Positions 52,696 to 61,792 of a stretch of 64,000 nucleotides of DNA are shown here, in pieces; within the stretch, counting starts at the first letter, position 1, and every line of letters starts with the position of its first letter. Both the position numbers and the translations under genes were made by a program. The notes under the pieces are model-generated. The model saw nothing but the letters and a program-made list of their open reading frames with translations, was not told where the DNA came from and ran no database searches. This stretch comes from Bin87 sp965232895 (lineage in GTDB: Bacteria > Chloroflexota > Dehalococcoidia > Lucifugimonadales > UBA3495), in the NCBI GenBank assembly GCA_965232895.1, contig OZ247430.1:2914001-2978000 (forward strand). The letters are read 5' to 3'.

Positions 52696-53628
52696 TCATG
52701 CTAACAGAAATTCCAGAACCGCCTTCTGCGCGTGCAACCGATTGTGCGCCTGCTGGTAGGCGACCGACTGCGGGTGCTCCAGCATTCCGGGGGGCACTTC
52801 TTCGCCGTAATGCGCCGGCATGTCGTGCATGAAACACGCCCCTGCCGCCGCTTGGGCCATCAGCGCGCCGTCCACGGTGTAACCCTGGAAAGCCTTGAGC
52901 CGTTGCTCGGACTCCGCCTCGTCCCCCATGCTGGTCCAGACGTCCGTGTATACGACGTCGGCGTCGACCACCGCGTCGGCGGGACGCACCAGCGGATGCA
53001 CCGTGGGGCGCGGTCCGCCATCCGCACGCGCTCCCCGCTCGCTGGCGGCGTCGAATACCTGCTCCTCCAGTTGATAGCCGTGCGGCGCCGCAATGGCAAA
53101 GTTCATGCCCACGGCCGGCGCGCCCAGGCAGAGGCTGCGCGCCACGTTGTTTCCATCGCCGATGTAGGCCAGGTGCAATCCGTCAGTCTTGCCGTGGATT
53201 TCCGCAATGGTCAGCAGATCGGCCATGGTCTGACACGGATGCTCCAGGTCGGAAAGCGCGTTTATCACCGGCACGTCGCCGTATTCCGCCAGTCCAACCA
53301 GAGAGTCGTGCGAATTGACCCGGGCCACGATGCAGTCGACGTACCCGCTCAACACGCGCGCTACGTCTGACACCGGTTCGCGTCGCCCCAGGCCGACCTC
53401 GTCCTGCCCCATGTACAGGCTGAAGCCGCCCAGCTCCGCGATTCCGATCTGGAAACTGACCCGCGTCCGCAGCGAGGGCTTTTCGAACAGCAGCGCCACT
53501 CGCTTGCCAGCCAGGGGACTGACGCTTCCCGGGGGAGCCGATTTCAACTCCTGGGCTCGGTCGATCAGCCGGCGAGTCTCGTCAGGAGATATGTCGGTAA
53601 TGGAAAGGAAATCCCGCTTGGCAGGCAT
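52696..53628 (-). CDS. argF: Ornithine carbamoyltransferase
   Basis: 310 residues. Carbamoyl-phosphate loop SLRTRVSF (residues 52-59; usual STRTR), HPCQTMADLLT, and YIGDGNNVARSLCLGAPAVGMNF are typical of ornithine transcarbamylase; it makes citrulline in arginine synthesis. The C-terminal motif, usually HCLPA with the ornithine-binding Cys, reads HDMPAHYGEE. That change leaves the identity likely but the substrate less certain. Length is normal. Confidence 0.85.
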   Translation of the reverse strand: MPAKRDFLSITDISPDETRRLIDRAQELKSAPPGSVSPLAGKRVALLFEKPSLRTRVSFQIGIAELGGFSLYMGQDEVGLGRREPVSDVARVLSGYVDCIVARVNSHDSLVGLAEYGDVPVINALSDLEHPCQTMADLLTIAEIHGKTDGLHLAYIGDGNNVARSLCLGAPAVGMNFAIAAPHGYQLEEQVFDAASERGARADGGPRPTVHPLVRPADAVVDADVVYTDVWTSMGDEAESEQRLKAFQGYTVDGALMAQAAAGACFMHDMPAHYGEEVPPGMLEHPQSVAYQQAHNRLHAQKAVLEFLLA

Positions 53629-53652
53629 GGTCAGTGTCCCGTTAGTCTAAAT

Positions 53653-54111
53653 TCATCTGGTAGTATTTTCGACGTCGCGGTTGTGCTCGTCCCGACGGAC
53701 TTTGGCTCCATAGACGAAGACGCCGGCTAGTCCGGTAAGATTGATACCCGCCAGCGACAATCCGGCCTAATCGTGACCAGCATTAATCAGGTAGATGCCG
53801 CCTCCAATGCCTAGAACAGAGATAATAAAACCGGCAAGCAGGCCGAGGTAAGCCCTCCTGCTATTGCCGAAAATAATCGTACGCTCCATGCTTTGCTGAT
53901 GCTTAAGCTGGCTTTCCGTCATCTCCAAAATACGATTCGCCGACCCCGGTAGTATTTCTTCGTATCGTTGGAACGCGTCCGGCGGCGGTAAAGGGGCGCG
54001 CCAGGATGCCGTGACCGCGGTTATAGCTGTGTGTGTCGAAACCGCTTCAGCCGGCGGAACGACCGATTGATTAGCGTGACCTTCTTCATTTATTTCGCTG
54101 GGTTCTGGCAT
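53653..54111 (-). pseudogene. DUF2335 family protein interrupted by an amber codon
   Basis: The intact frame from ATG 54111 gives 114 residues: PLPPPDAFQRYEEILPGSANRILEMTESQLKHQQSMERTI, then the first membrane helix, ending GHD. A TAG (53767-53769) follows where relatives have Trp, and the frame stays open for 37 more codons (AGLSLAGINLTGLAGVFVYG plus a basic tail), which is the second membrane helix of DUF2335 proteins. TGG to TAG is the simplest lesion. Readthrough is not excluded. Confidence 0.7.
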
Positions 54112-54359
54112 TGTGCTTTGCGAGCTGCATCCAGATTATCCCGTTCGAGTTCCTCGAACTGCCCCATGACGTCCCACATACACTGTCCGACGGTTTCCCA
54201 GGCAGCTCGAATCGCCTCGGCATCCGCTTCCGGGCTGGATTTCCGCCGTGTGGAGAGGCTGGGGTAATAATCCAACGCGCCGGTGAAGTCGAAGATGCGT
54301 GCCAAACCTTCAATGAATGACGGCCTGGTATAGTTGAAGCGTCGGTATTTTTCAACCAT
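54090..54359 (-). CDS. Small hypothetical protein upstream of DUF2335 gene
   Basis: 89 residues from ATG 54359 (GGAGG upstream). FNYTRPSFIEGLARIFDFTGALDYY and a charged helical tail; no membrane segment. Its end overlaps the DUF2335 start, so the two are coupled. Proteins of this sort are found near DUF2335 genes, and both are of unknown function. Confidence 0.7.
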   Translation of the reverse strand: MVEKYRRFNYTRPSFIEGLARIFDFTGALDYYPSLSTRRKSSPEADAEAIRAAWETVGQCMWDVMGQFEELERDNLDAARKAQCQNPAK

Positions 54360-54483
54360 AATCTTGGCCTCCGGCCCGCCCGGGGCGCCGCCAATTGGCG
54401 CACCCGTGAATACGCACCGTTGCGCCACTATAATAGCATACGGCTTTACCAGAGCCGAAACTGTTTCGAGGATAACAATAGCA

Positions 54484-54903
54484 ATGACCGAACAAACCTC
54501 CAACCGAGAAACAGAACTTTCCCCGGGCCTGATCGGGCGGCGGGAAGTTTTGGTGTGTGAGCACAACGTCGCGCCTCACGTCGCCAAGCTCAGCACGCCA
54601 TCCATGATCCGGGCCATGGAGCAGGCCTCGCAGCGGGCCATCCTGGATCACCTCCCTCCGGAACAATCCACCGTGGGGTTCGAGGTCAACATCCGCCACG
54701 TGGCCGGAGCGGATATCGGAGCCACAGTGGTGGCCGTGGCCGAGTTGGAACGTGTCGACGGCCGCTGGCTCTATTTCAAGGTGGAAGCCTTGGACGGTGA
54801 CCGCACCATCGGCGTCGGCACCCACCGCCGGGCCATCATCACTCTGCCGCCTGAAGCCACCAATCTCGGAGGCGGCAACGACAGCCACACCCACGAGCTG
54901 TAA
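54484..54903 (+). CDS. FlK-like thioesterase
   Basis: 139 residues, a single hotdog domain. MTEQTSNRE..., then LVCEHNVAPHVAKLSTPSMIRAMEQASQRAILDHLPPEQSTVGFEVNIRHVAGADIGATV matches the fluoroacetyl-CoA thioesterase-like family, which keeps the Thr/Glu/His catalytic positions. It hydrolyses small acyl-CoA thioesters. Divergent from the DUF2335 pair; a bidirectional terminator pair follows. Confidence 0.85.
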   Translation: MTEQTSNRETELSPGLIGRREVLVCEHNVAPHVAKLSTPSMIRAMEQASQRAILDHLPPEQSTVGFEVNIRHVAGADIGATVVAVAELERVDGRWLYFKVEALDGDRTIGVGTHRRAIITLPPEATNLGGGNDSHTHEL

Positions 54904-54927
54904 CCGTCTGCTCCAGTCCCCAACGCC

Positions 54928-54955
54928 AGAGGGGTGGGTACAAACCCGCCCCTCT
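54928..54955 (+). terminator. Terminator after the thioesterase gene
   Basis: AGAGGGGTGGGT (54928-54939) pairs with ACCCGCCCCTCT (54944-54955), one mismatch, loop of four. Confidence 0.75.
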
Positions 54956-54978
54956 CACTTTCGTACCGACAAACAGAA

Positions 54979-55004
54979 CCGGCGCTGGGTCAACCCGGCG
55001 CCGG
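54979..55004 (-). terminator. Terminator of the NHL-repeat gene
   Basis: CCGGCGCTGGGT (54979-54990) pairs with ACCCGGCGCCGG (54993-55004), near-perfect. On the minus strand it lies 46 bases downstream of the NHL gene stop. Confidence 0.7.
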
Positions 55005-55049
55005 TCATTTCGAAAAGGCGTCTAACCTTTTACCGGATCGACCACACGG

Positions 55050-56099
55050 TTACAGGTTGAACTGCGGGTCCAGGTAAGAGTCGTCCTTTTCGTAAACCTG
55101 AAGGCGCGATCGCAGGGTGTCGCACACCAGCAACCGGTTGTTCGCCCGGTCAAAGTTGACGCCCATGGGCATCCGGAAGGTGCGCTGCTGCTGCTCCAGG
55201 TCGGGAACCCGGCGGCGGGCCTTGACCATGTCGGGGTTGGCGTTCAGGGACAGGTCGCCCCATTCCGACACCTCGGTGGCGTCCCCTTCCAGGTAGGCCA
55301 GAGGACGGGCGTCCGCATCATAGATCACGACGCGCTCGTTCATCCAGTCCGCCACGTAGACATCGCCCTCGTTGTCGACGGTGACGTCCAGCGGGTGATT
55401 CAGCTCGCCGGAGCGGGTGCCCTGGCTGCCGAAGGTGCGCAAGTGGGTTCCACCCGCGGTGTACTTCTGCACCCGGTGGTTGCCCCAGTCGGCGATGTAA
55501 AGGTCGCCGGCGTCGTCGATGGCGATGCCGGAGGGCATCTCCAAGTCCTCGGCGCCGTTGCCCTTGGTGCCGAAGCCTCCCAGGTACTCGCCGTCTTTGC
55601 TGAACTTCTGGACGCGGCTGCTCTTGGCCGAGACCACCCAGAGGTTGTCGTCGGCGTCGAAAACCAGTCCGGCGGCGCCGCTGAGCTGGCCTTCGCCATC
55701 GCCGGCCTCGCCCCAGTGCTTCACCAGGTTTCCGTCGGCGTCGAACACCGCAACCATGTTCTTCCACTCGTCGGAAGCGTAAACGTTACCGGCGGAGTCG
55801 AGAGCGATTCCGGTGATCCACTCGAAGAGGCCCCTCGAGCTGGCCTGGTAGGCAATGCCTTCGCGGCCGAACTCGCCCAGGAACTCCTCGCCGCCCTTGC
55901 CCTCAGTGCTGCCGATGGTGCACTTGGTGATCCGGGCGCTGGGGTTCTGCTCGCCGCCGCGGTTGGCGACGTACATGGTGCCGTCATCAAGGGTGGCAAC
56001 GCCAACAGGCTGGCTGAAGCCCATGCCCACCTGCCCCTGACGGCCAACGTTCTTGATGTACAGCCATGCCCGACCGCTTGCTACGGTATTCTGAGGCAT
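55050..56099 (-). CDS. NHL-repeat beta-propeller protein
   Basis: 349 residues with recurring NHL blades (GFSQPVGVATLDDGTMYVANRG, SGIAIDDAGDLYIADWGNHRVQKYTAGG, HPLDVTVDNEGDVYVADWMNERVVIYDADG). No signal peptide visible. Third gene of a minus-strand unit with DUF1800 and DUF1501, spaced by 84 bases. A scaffold or binding role is likely. Confidence 0.85.
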   Translation of the reverse strand: MPQNTVASGRAWLYIKNVGRQGQVGMGFSQPVGVATLDDGTMYVANRGGEQNPSARITKCTIGSTEGKGGEEFLGEFGREGIAYQASSRGLFEWITGIALDSAGNVYASDEWKNMVAVFDADGNLVKHWGEAGDGEGQLSGAAGLVFDADDNLWVVSAKSSRVQKFSKDGEYLGGFGTKGNGAEDLEMPSGIAIDDAGDLYIADWGNHRVQKYTAGGTHLRTFGSQGTRSGELNHPLDVTVDNEGDVYVADWMNERVVIYDADARPLAYLEGDATEVSEWGDLSLNANPDMVKARRRVPDLEQQQRTFRMPMGVNFDRANNRLLVCDTLRSRLQVYEKDDSYLDPQFNL

Positions 56100-56183
56100 A
56101 GTTTTTCCTCCAGTTGAATTGCGTTGGGCCGACGGCGGCGCAGCTGGGTAGCCGCGCCGCTGCCTTTTTCTGGGCCAGTGGGT

Positions 56184-57317
56184 TTACTTCTTGATGATGT
56201 CCATCTTCGGGAAGGTCCCGTTGACGATGGGGTTGGCGTCCATGTGGAGCCAGTCCTCGACGATGCTGGTGTACGCGCCGCGGAAGTCGTAGTTGGGAAC
56301 CAGGTCGCCCTGTTCCAGGTCCTCGTTCTTCCGGGACGGGTACTCGCCGTAGAAACCACCCTGGATCGGATCGCCAATGAGGAAGGCAGCGCCGGCTGCG
56401 CCGTGGTCGGTGCCGGAGCCGTTGTCGCGGACGCGGCGGCCGAACTCGGAGAACATGTACATGACGATGTTCTCGCCGGTGTTGTGCTCCTTCATGTCCT
56501 GGAAGAAGGCGCTGACGCCCTCGGAGATTTCCTTCCACAGCTGCGGGTGGGCGGCAGCCTCACCGGCGTGGGTGTCGAAGCTGGCGTGCTGGGTGTAGAA
56601 AATCTTGGTGCCCAGGTCGGCCATGTACACCTGGGCGATGTCGCGCAGGTGGTGGGCGATGGGACTGTTGGGGTACTCAACGTTGCTGGAGTACTGCTCC
56701 GGCGCAACCTTGACGATGTCGGCGCCAATCATGGCGTCGGTGCCGGTGGAGCGCAGGTAGTCGTTCACGAAGCTGCCACCCACGGTGGGGGAGTACATCT
56801 TCGAGAAGAGGTCCAGCGCCTTGGCGCGCTGGTCAGCATTTTCGATGCCGGTCAGCAGGCCGTAGGTCTCCAGATCGGCGATGGCCGCGACGGGGACGCC
56901 GGGGACGGCCAGGGCGCGGGGCAGGCCGTGGCCAAAGTTGATGGCCGTCAGCACGTTTTCTTTGTTCGGGTCCATCTCGCGAGCGACGCGGCCGGCCCAG
57001 CCTTCGGTGCCAACCTTGTCCGGCTCACAGGTGTGCCAGATGTCCATGCTCCGGAAGTGGGAGCGAGGGCTGTCGGCGTAGCCGATGCCGTGGATCACCG
57101 CAACCTTGCCCGCGTCAAACATTTCCTTGAGAGGGCCCATGGTGGGCGCGAAACCCAACTCGTCGTTGACAGGGATGATGCTCTCGCGCTCGTAGCGGAC
57201 CGCGGGGCGGTTGTCATAGTACGACGAATCGTTGTAGGGGATCACCGTGTTGAAATAGTCGTTGCCGCCGGTGAGCTGCAAGACCACGATGACCGGGTCT
57301 TTCTTTGTGGAGGTCAT
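56184..57317 (-). CDS. DUF1501 family protein
   Basis: 377 residues. VVLQLTGGNDYFNTVIPY, HGIGYADSPRSHFRSMDIWHT, DIAQVYMADLGTKIFYTQHASFDTH and VMYMFSEFGRRVRDNGSGTDHG are typical DUF1501 segments, related to alkaline-phosphatase/sulfatase-type folds. Usually Tat-exported, but no twin-arginine signal is visible here. Coupled by neighbourhood to DUF1800. Confidence 0.92.
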   Translation of the reverse strand: MTSTKKDPVIVVLQLTGGNDYFNTVIPYNDSSYYDNRPAVRYERESIIPVNDELGFAPTMGPLKEMFDAGKVAVIHGIGYADSPRSHFRSMDIWHTCEPDKVGTEGWAGRVAREMDPNKENVLTAINFGHGLPRALAVPGVPVAAIADLETYGLLTGIENADQRAKALDLFSKMYSPTVGGSFVNDYLRSTGTDAMIGADIVKVAPEQYSSNVEYPNSPIAHHLRDIAQVYMADLGTKIFYTQHASFDTHAGEAAAHPQLWKEISEGVSAFFQDMKEHNTGENIVMYMFSEFGRRVRDNGSGTDHGAAGAAFLIGDPIQGGFYGEYPSRKNEDLEQGDLVPNYDFRGAYTSIVEDWLHMDANPIVNGTFPKMDIIKK

Positions 57318-57398
57318 TGCCTATGCTCCTTCTTGATGTGGTCGAGACAGTCGGATCGATTTTGTCGCCGGACCGGTGGCGGCCCGGCGAGTTCTCGA

Positions 57399-58799
57399 TT
57401 AGCCGAACTGGTACTCAGTGGTGGCGCTGATGAGCGACATGGTCTCGCCGATCCGGGTGGCGGTGCCAGCGCGGTCGTCCCAGTTGACGTTGCCGCCGGC
57501 GCGGACGTGCTCGGCCAGCTGGCCGCGGGTCTCTTCGCTCAGCTCGACAAAGCCCATGTAATCGGTGCAGGCGTTCAGCAGATGGTCAGGGGTTTCCACG
57601 CCTTCTTCCTGCATCCGGTCAATGATGTCCCGCATTCCGGGCAGTTCCGAGTTCGAGACCCGGTCGGCCACGAAGTTAATGCGAGCCAGCAGGGCGCCGG
57701 AGTTGATCCATTCGAGACCGGTGTGCCAGCCTTCCACCGACGGCGGGTCCAGGATGGACTGGCCCATGTAGGTGGGCTCCTTGCCGATGTTCAGGACGCC
57801 GGGATCGGGGTTCTCGAAGAGGCCCACCATCCGCAGCGTGCCGGCGACCACTTCGGTCGGGCTCTTGATCTTCTGGAACCGGGCGTCCTTGAACCACTGG
57901 GAGTTGAACATGTGGCGCAGAACGGCCTTCATCTCAAAGCCGGAACCCTCAAACACCTGGCACATCTCGTCCAGCGCGTCCTCGTCCCGGGCCGGCTCGA
58001 TGGTCCAGGCCGGAACCTGGGGCTCGTCGGCGACGAAGAAGTTGTAGAGGTGGCGGCAGATGAAGCGGGAGGTCGCCGGCTCACCGAGGATGATGTCGAT
58101 GATGTCCTCACCGTTGAAGTTGCCGGTCCGACCCAGGAAGGTCTTTTCGCCGTAGTCGTGGTCCTCGTCGCGATACGCGAACTTCCAGGGATAGCGGCCG
58201 TACGGAGCGCGCGGCAGCTTGGCCTGGATGGTCCAGCCGGTGAAAGCCCGCGAACACTCGCGAACGTCGACCTCGGTGTAGTTGGAAACGCCCATGGAGA
58301 ACAGTTCGAGGAGCTCGCGGCCCCAGTTCTCGTTCACGGCGTCCCGGTGGTTTTCGTTGTTGTCCAGCCAGAAAATCATGGCGGGGTTCTTGGACAGTTC
58401 AATCAGAATGTCCCGATAGTTGCCCATGCCATATTCCCGGAACATGTCGATCTGCTCGAGCAGCTGGTCGCAGTTGTCAACCTTGGAGTTGCCGGTCGCG
58501 AACACATGGTGCCAGAACAGCGTGATCTTCTCTTCCAGGGGCCGGTCGCTGGATATCATGTTGTACATCCAGTTCGCCTGGCCGGAGAAAGGAACCCCGC
58601 CGGGGAGCAAGAAGCTGGGGTGGTACCGCAGCAGCAGCGCCATCTTCCCGCCTTCGCGGTCCGTGGGCGGATCAATCAGCTCTTCCACAGTGGCTTCGTA
58701 ACCCTGCGCAACGCATCGCTCCAGCTCTGCGCGGTTGGCGCCAAAGCCGGCGCGCCGCATCAGGTGGGCCATTAATGCCAGGTCATCCTTGTGTGACAT
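57399..58799 (-). CDS. DUF1800 family protein
   Basis: 466 residues. LMAHLMRRAGFGANRAELE, EKITLFWHHVFATGNSKV, MIFWLDNNENHRDAVNENWGRELLELFSMG, ECSRAFTGWTI and SVEGWHTGLEWINSG are the hallmark segments. The function is unknown; it almost always pairs with DUF1501. First gene of the operon, with a near-consensus promoter upstream. Confidence 0.93.
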   Translation of the reverse strand: MSHKDDLALMAHLMRRAGFGANRAELERCVAQGYEATVEELIDPPTDREGGKMALLLRYHPSFLLPGGVPFSGQANWMYNMISSDRPLEEKITLFWHHVFATGNSKVDNCDQLLEQIDMFREYGMGNYRDILIELSKNPAMIFWLDNNENHRDAVNENWGRELLELFSMGVSNYTEVDVRECSRAFTGWTIQAKLPRAPYGRYPWKFAYRDEDHDYGEKTFLGRTGNFNGEDIIDIILGEPATSRFICRHLYNFFVADEPQVPAWTIEPARDEDALDEMCQVFEGSGFEMKAVLRHMFNSQWFKDARFQKIKSPTEVVAGTLRMVGLFENPDPGVLNIGKEPTYMGQSILDPPSVEGWHTGLEWINSGALLARINFVADRVSNSELPGMRDIIDRMQEEGVETPDHLLNACTDYMGFVELSEETRGQLAEHVRAGGNVNWDDRAGTATRIGETMSLISATTEYQFG

Positions 58800-58879
58800 C
58801 CTGTGCCTCCTTCCTTCGATTTGATGCCGTTTTTACCGGGATTCCACGCTTTGTTCCCGGCCTTACGACGGTTGCCGGT

Positions 58880-58908
58880 AGTTTAATTTAGTTGCTGCAC
58901 CCTGTCAA
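58880..58908 (-). promoter_or_regulatory. Strong sigma-70-type promoter of the DUF1800 operon
   Basis: Read on the minus strand: TTGACA (58903-58908), 17-base spacer, TAAACT (58880-58885). Same spacing and same -10 as the promoter at 33898. Confidence 0.8.
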
Positions 58909-59007
58909 CAAATCGGCGTCTCGCTCAAAATTGATAATCATTATAATCTGGTAACCAACCTTAGACCGGCTGCCAGCCCACGCCGGGCTGGCAGCCACAT
59001 GCCCCGT

Positions 59008-60870
59008 TCAGTTCGATGTAGCCGGTGCAGTGGCGCAAGTCGCCAGGCCCAGCTCATCCAGGTCATTCTGATCCACGTTCAGCAGATCTGCCGGTATGCA
59101 TCCGGTAAAGCCGGCGTTCCTGGTGAGGTACAGGACAGTCAGTTTAGTCAGATTGGTCAACTGCGGCGGTATTGCGCCGGCCAGCCGGTTGCCATCCAGG
59201 TGCAGTTGCTCCAGCTTTAGCAGATTGCCCAGTTGCGACGGTATTGCGCCGCTGAACCGGTTGTTGTCCAGGTGCAGTTCCTCCAGATCTGTCAGGTTGC
59301 CCAACTGCGAAGGTATCGGGCCGCTCAACCCGTTACGGTTGAAGTTCATAACTCGCAGGTTGGTCAGTTGGCCCAGTTCCGGCGGCATTGCGCCCTCCAA
59401 CTCATTCTCGAGCAGGTGGAGGGTTTGCAGGTTTCCGAGATTGCCCAACTCGGCCGGCACATTGCCGGTCAGCCGGTTGCTGTTCAGGCGCAAGTGTTTC
59501 AACTCGGACAACGTGCCCAACTCCGGCGGGATTGTTCCTTGTAGCCGATTGCCGGAGAGAAACAGGTGTGTCACGCTGTGGAGACTGCCCAGCTCAGGGG
59601 GTATCTCCCCGGTCAACTGGTTGTTATTAAGGCGCAACGAAACGAGACTGGCGAGACCGCCCAGCTCGGCCGGTATCTCCCCGGTCAACTGGTTGTCGTG
59701 GATATGGAGATACCTCATGTTGGCGGAACCGCTTAGCTCGGCCGGTACTTCTCCAGTCAGCTGGTTGTCATAGAGCAGCAGCCCTCTCAGGTTGGTGAGA
59801 TTGCCCAACTCGACCGGTATCTCACCACTCAGTTCGTTGCTGCGCATACCCAGCCAGGTCAGCCGGGACAGATTGCCCAACTCGGCCGGTATCTCCCCGG
59901 TGAAACGGTTCTGGCTGAGCCAAAGCGCACCAAGATTGGACAGACTACCCAGCTCCGGCGGTATCGTTCCGGTCAGCTTGTTGTTGTCGAGGTCAAGAGT
60001 TCGGAGGTTGGTAAGCCCATTGATCTCGGCGGGTATCTCGCCGGTAAGTTCATTGTTCCACAACTCAAGATCAGTCAGGTTGGTGAGGTTGCCCAACTCC
60101 GCCGGTATCTCCCCGCTCAAAGAGTTGTGATCAAACGACAGCACGGTCAGGTTGGTGAGGTTGCCCAACTCCGCCGGCAGCTCTCCACTCAGGTAGTTAC
60201 CATCGAAATCCAGGGTATCCAGGCTGGTCAGACGACCCAGTTCCGGTGGCAGCTCTCCGCTCAGGTTATTGTTGTCCAGGTACAGAACCTGCACACAGCC
60301 GTTGCTGTCAGTGGATACCCCGAACCAGGTGCCAATGGGTGTGTTGGTGAGCCAGTTTACCCGGTTCCTCCAATTAGGGCCCCCGGTGGCGTTGTACAAC
60401 GCCACCAGCGCGTTCCGGTCGCCAACGCAGGGAAGCCGCAGCGTCACCAGGCTGGACCATGGTGACCACTGCGGTTCACCGTACCGGCTCACGCTGCTGC
60501 CAACGATAAACCAATATTTGTCGCCCGGGGTCAGGCCATCTACGGTGTAAGCGGTCTGCCCCTTGTTAGCTACGCTCCGGTACGTGATGGAGTCGCGCCA
60601 GTCTCGGCCCGCGGCCTTGTCTGCCCGATAGTCCTTGTGGGGGACCCAACCGATACGGTAAAAATTCGCTTCATTGACAGCATCCCACGAGACGGTCAAC
60701 TGGTCTTGACCCGGACCCTGCCCCACCCGCAGCCTGCCCCCCGGCTCCACCAGCACTTTCCCTTCGAGGTCATCCGAATCATCTTGCGCCGCTACTATTG
60801 AAACGTTCCCGGCAGCGACGATCGCCAGGACAGCCAAAAACAACGTGGCGATAACTAATGGGTTCTTCAT
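59008..60870 (-). CDS. Secreted leucine-rich-repeat protein
   Basis: 620 residues from ATG 60870 (GGAGGGG upstream). Signal peptide (MKNPLVIATLFLAVLAIVAAGNVSIVAAQ), a fibronectin-III-like domain (DQLTVSWDAVNEANFYRIGWV), and then about 16 plant-type LRRs with the pattern L..L..L.L..N.L.G.IP..LG. A C-terminal cap with two Cys. Exported and likely surface-exposed; ligand unknown. Plant-type repeats are known in bacteria. Confidence 0.9.
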   Translation of the reverse strand: MKNPLVIATLFLAVLAIVAAGNVSIVAAQDDSDDLEGKVLVEPGGRLRVGQGPGQDQLTVSWDAVNEANFYRIGWVPHKDYRADKAAGRDWRDSITYRSVANKGQTAYTVDGLTPGDKYWFIVGSSVSRYGEPQWSPWSSLVTLRLPCVGDRNALVALYNATGGPNWRNRVNWLTNTPIGTWFGVSTDSNGCVQVLYLDNNNLSGELPPELGRLTSLDTLDFDGNYLSGELPAELGNLTNLTVLSFDHNSLSGEIPAELGNLTNLTDLELWNNELTGEIPAEINGLTNLRTLDLDNNKLTGTIPPELGSLSNLGALWLSQNRFTGEIPAELGNLSRLTWLGMRSNELSGEIPVELGNLTNLRGLLLYDNQLTGEVPAELSGSANMRYLHIHDNQLTGEIPAELGGLASLVSLRLNNNQLTGEIPPELGSLHSVTHLFLSGNRLQGTIPPELGTLSELKHLRLNSNRLTGNVPAELGNLGNLQTLHLLENELEGAMPPELGQLTNLRVMNFNRNGLSGPIPSQLGNLTDLEELHLDNNRFSGAIPSQLGNLLKLEQLHLDGNRLAGAIPPQLTNLTKLTVLYLTRNAGFTGCIPADLLNVDQNDLDELGLATCATAPATSN

Positions 60871-60937
60871 AATCCCCTCCGGCAAACTATGTCGCCTGTC
60901 TCCGAGCCGATGGAAACGGCAAGCAGTTGCATCCGGT

Positions 60938-61372
60938 CTATTTCGGCACCGCCCAGGCCGGCGGGGGAGCGTGGGTCACCGAGGGATCATCGTCCGCCGG
61001 TATCTGCGCGATCAGCCGCCCGTTTTCGACCTTCACGTCGTGGTAGAACAACTGCGCCCGCGGCCCGTTCACGCACACGCCCTGCCCCTCTTCGAACCGC
61101 CACCCGTGGTCGGGGCACAAAAAGCTCTTGTCCCACTTCACCACGCGTCCAAAGGCGTGCGGACACACCATCGACAGGAGCCGGTATTGCCCGTCCCGGG
61201 CCTTGGCCAGCCAATACTCGTCGCCATTTTCCAACCGCACTCGCGCCGGCAGCTCCTTGAAGTCACCGGCTGCTCCCAAGTCCACCTGGCGCGCCGGGGC
61301 CATCTTGTTCTTGCCGATATCGGCAGGATCCGTGTACATGCGCCGTCGGCGGTGGTAGATGTTTTCGCTCAT
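60938..61372 (-). CDS. Rieske [2Fe-2S] protein
   Basis: 144 residues from ATG 61372. The Rieske ligands are present: C-P-H in SMVCPHAFGRVVKWD and C-P-D-H in SFLCPDHGWRFEEG. Domain size fits a ferredoxin-type Rieske or the Rieske half of an oxygenase. No oxygenase catalytic domain. It follows the ferredoxin-like ABM/EthD-type gene on the same strand, suggesting an electron-transfer partner. Confidence 0.85.
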   Translation of the reverse strand: MSENIYHRRRRMYTDPADIGKNKMAPARQVDLGAAGDFKELPARVRLENGDEYWLAKARDGQYRLLSMVCPHAFGRVVKWDKSFLCPDHGWRFEEGQGVCVNGPRAQLFYHDVKVENGRLIAQIPADDDPSVTHAPPPAWAVPK

Positions 61373-61446
61373 GGCCGTTCTCCTGTAGCGCGACATCCGA
61401 TCGCCCGCAGACTGCCAGGCGACGGTTCGCGGTTGACGGGCGGTGG

Positions 61447-61752
61447 TCAGTCCGTGGGCAGACCTCCGAAGGCTTCTTCCATGGTAATGATGGGAAAAAT
61501 GTCGGTCCGGTTCCAGGTGGCCAGGCCCATGTCGATGACTGCGTCATCCACCGCGTGGGCGTCCGGCCCGTCCAGCACCAGCCACGTCTGGTGCGACGAC
61601 TTGCCCACCCAGCCTCCGCGATATTCGCAACCCCGACTGGCCAGCGTCTCGGTCAGCTCCGCCGACATCCGCAGGACCCGATCGCGCACGCCCAAGTCAA
61701 CCCCCGGGCAGCGTTCCGGAGCGTGTTCCAGCGAAATCATGTACAAAGCCAT
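61447..61752 (-). CDS. Small ferredoxin-like-fold (DUF3303/ABM type) protein
   Basis: 101 residues (MALYMISLEHAPERCPGVD..., GWVGKSSHQTWLVLDGPDAHAVDDAVIDMGL). The pattern resembles dimeric alpha/beta-barrel proteins such as DUF3303 or muconolactone-isomerase types. It could bind heme or a small acid. The Rieske gene lies 74 bases downstream. Confidence 0.6.
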   Translation of the reverse strand: MALYMISLEHAPERCPGVDLGVRDRVLRMSAELTETLASRGCEYRGGWVGKSSHQTWLVLDGPDAHAVDDAVIDMGLATWNRTDIFPIITMEEAFGGLPTD

Positions 61753-61792
61753 AAGTTATTCCCCAATGGCCCGGCCGATCGCGTGGCCCAGG

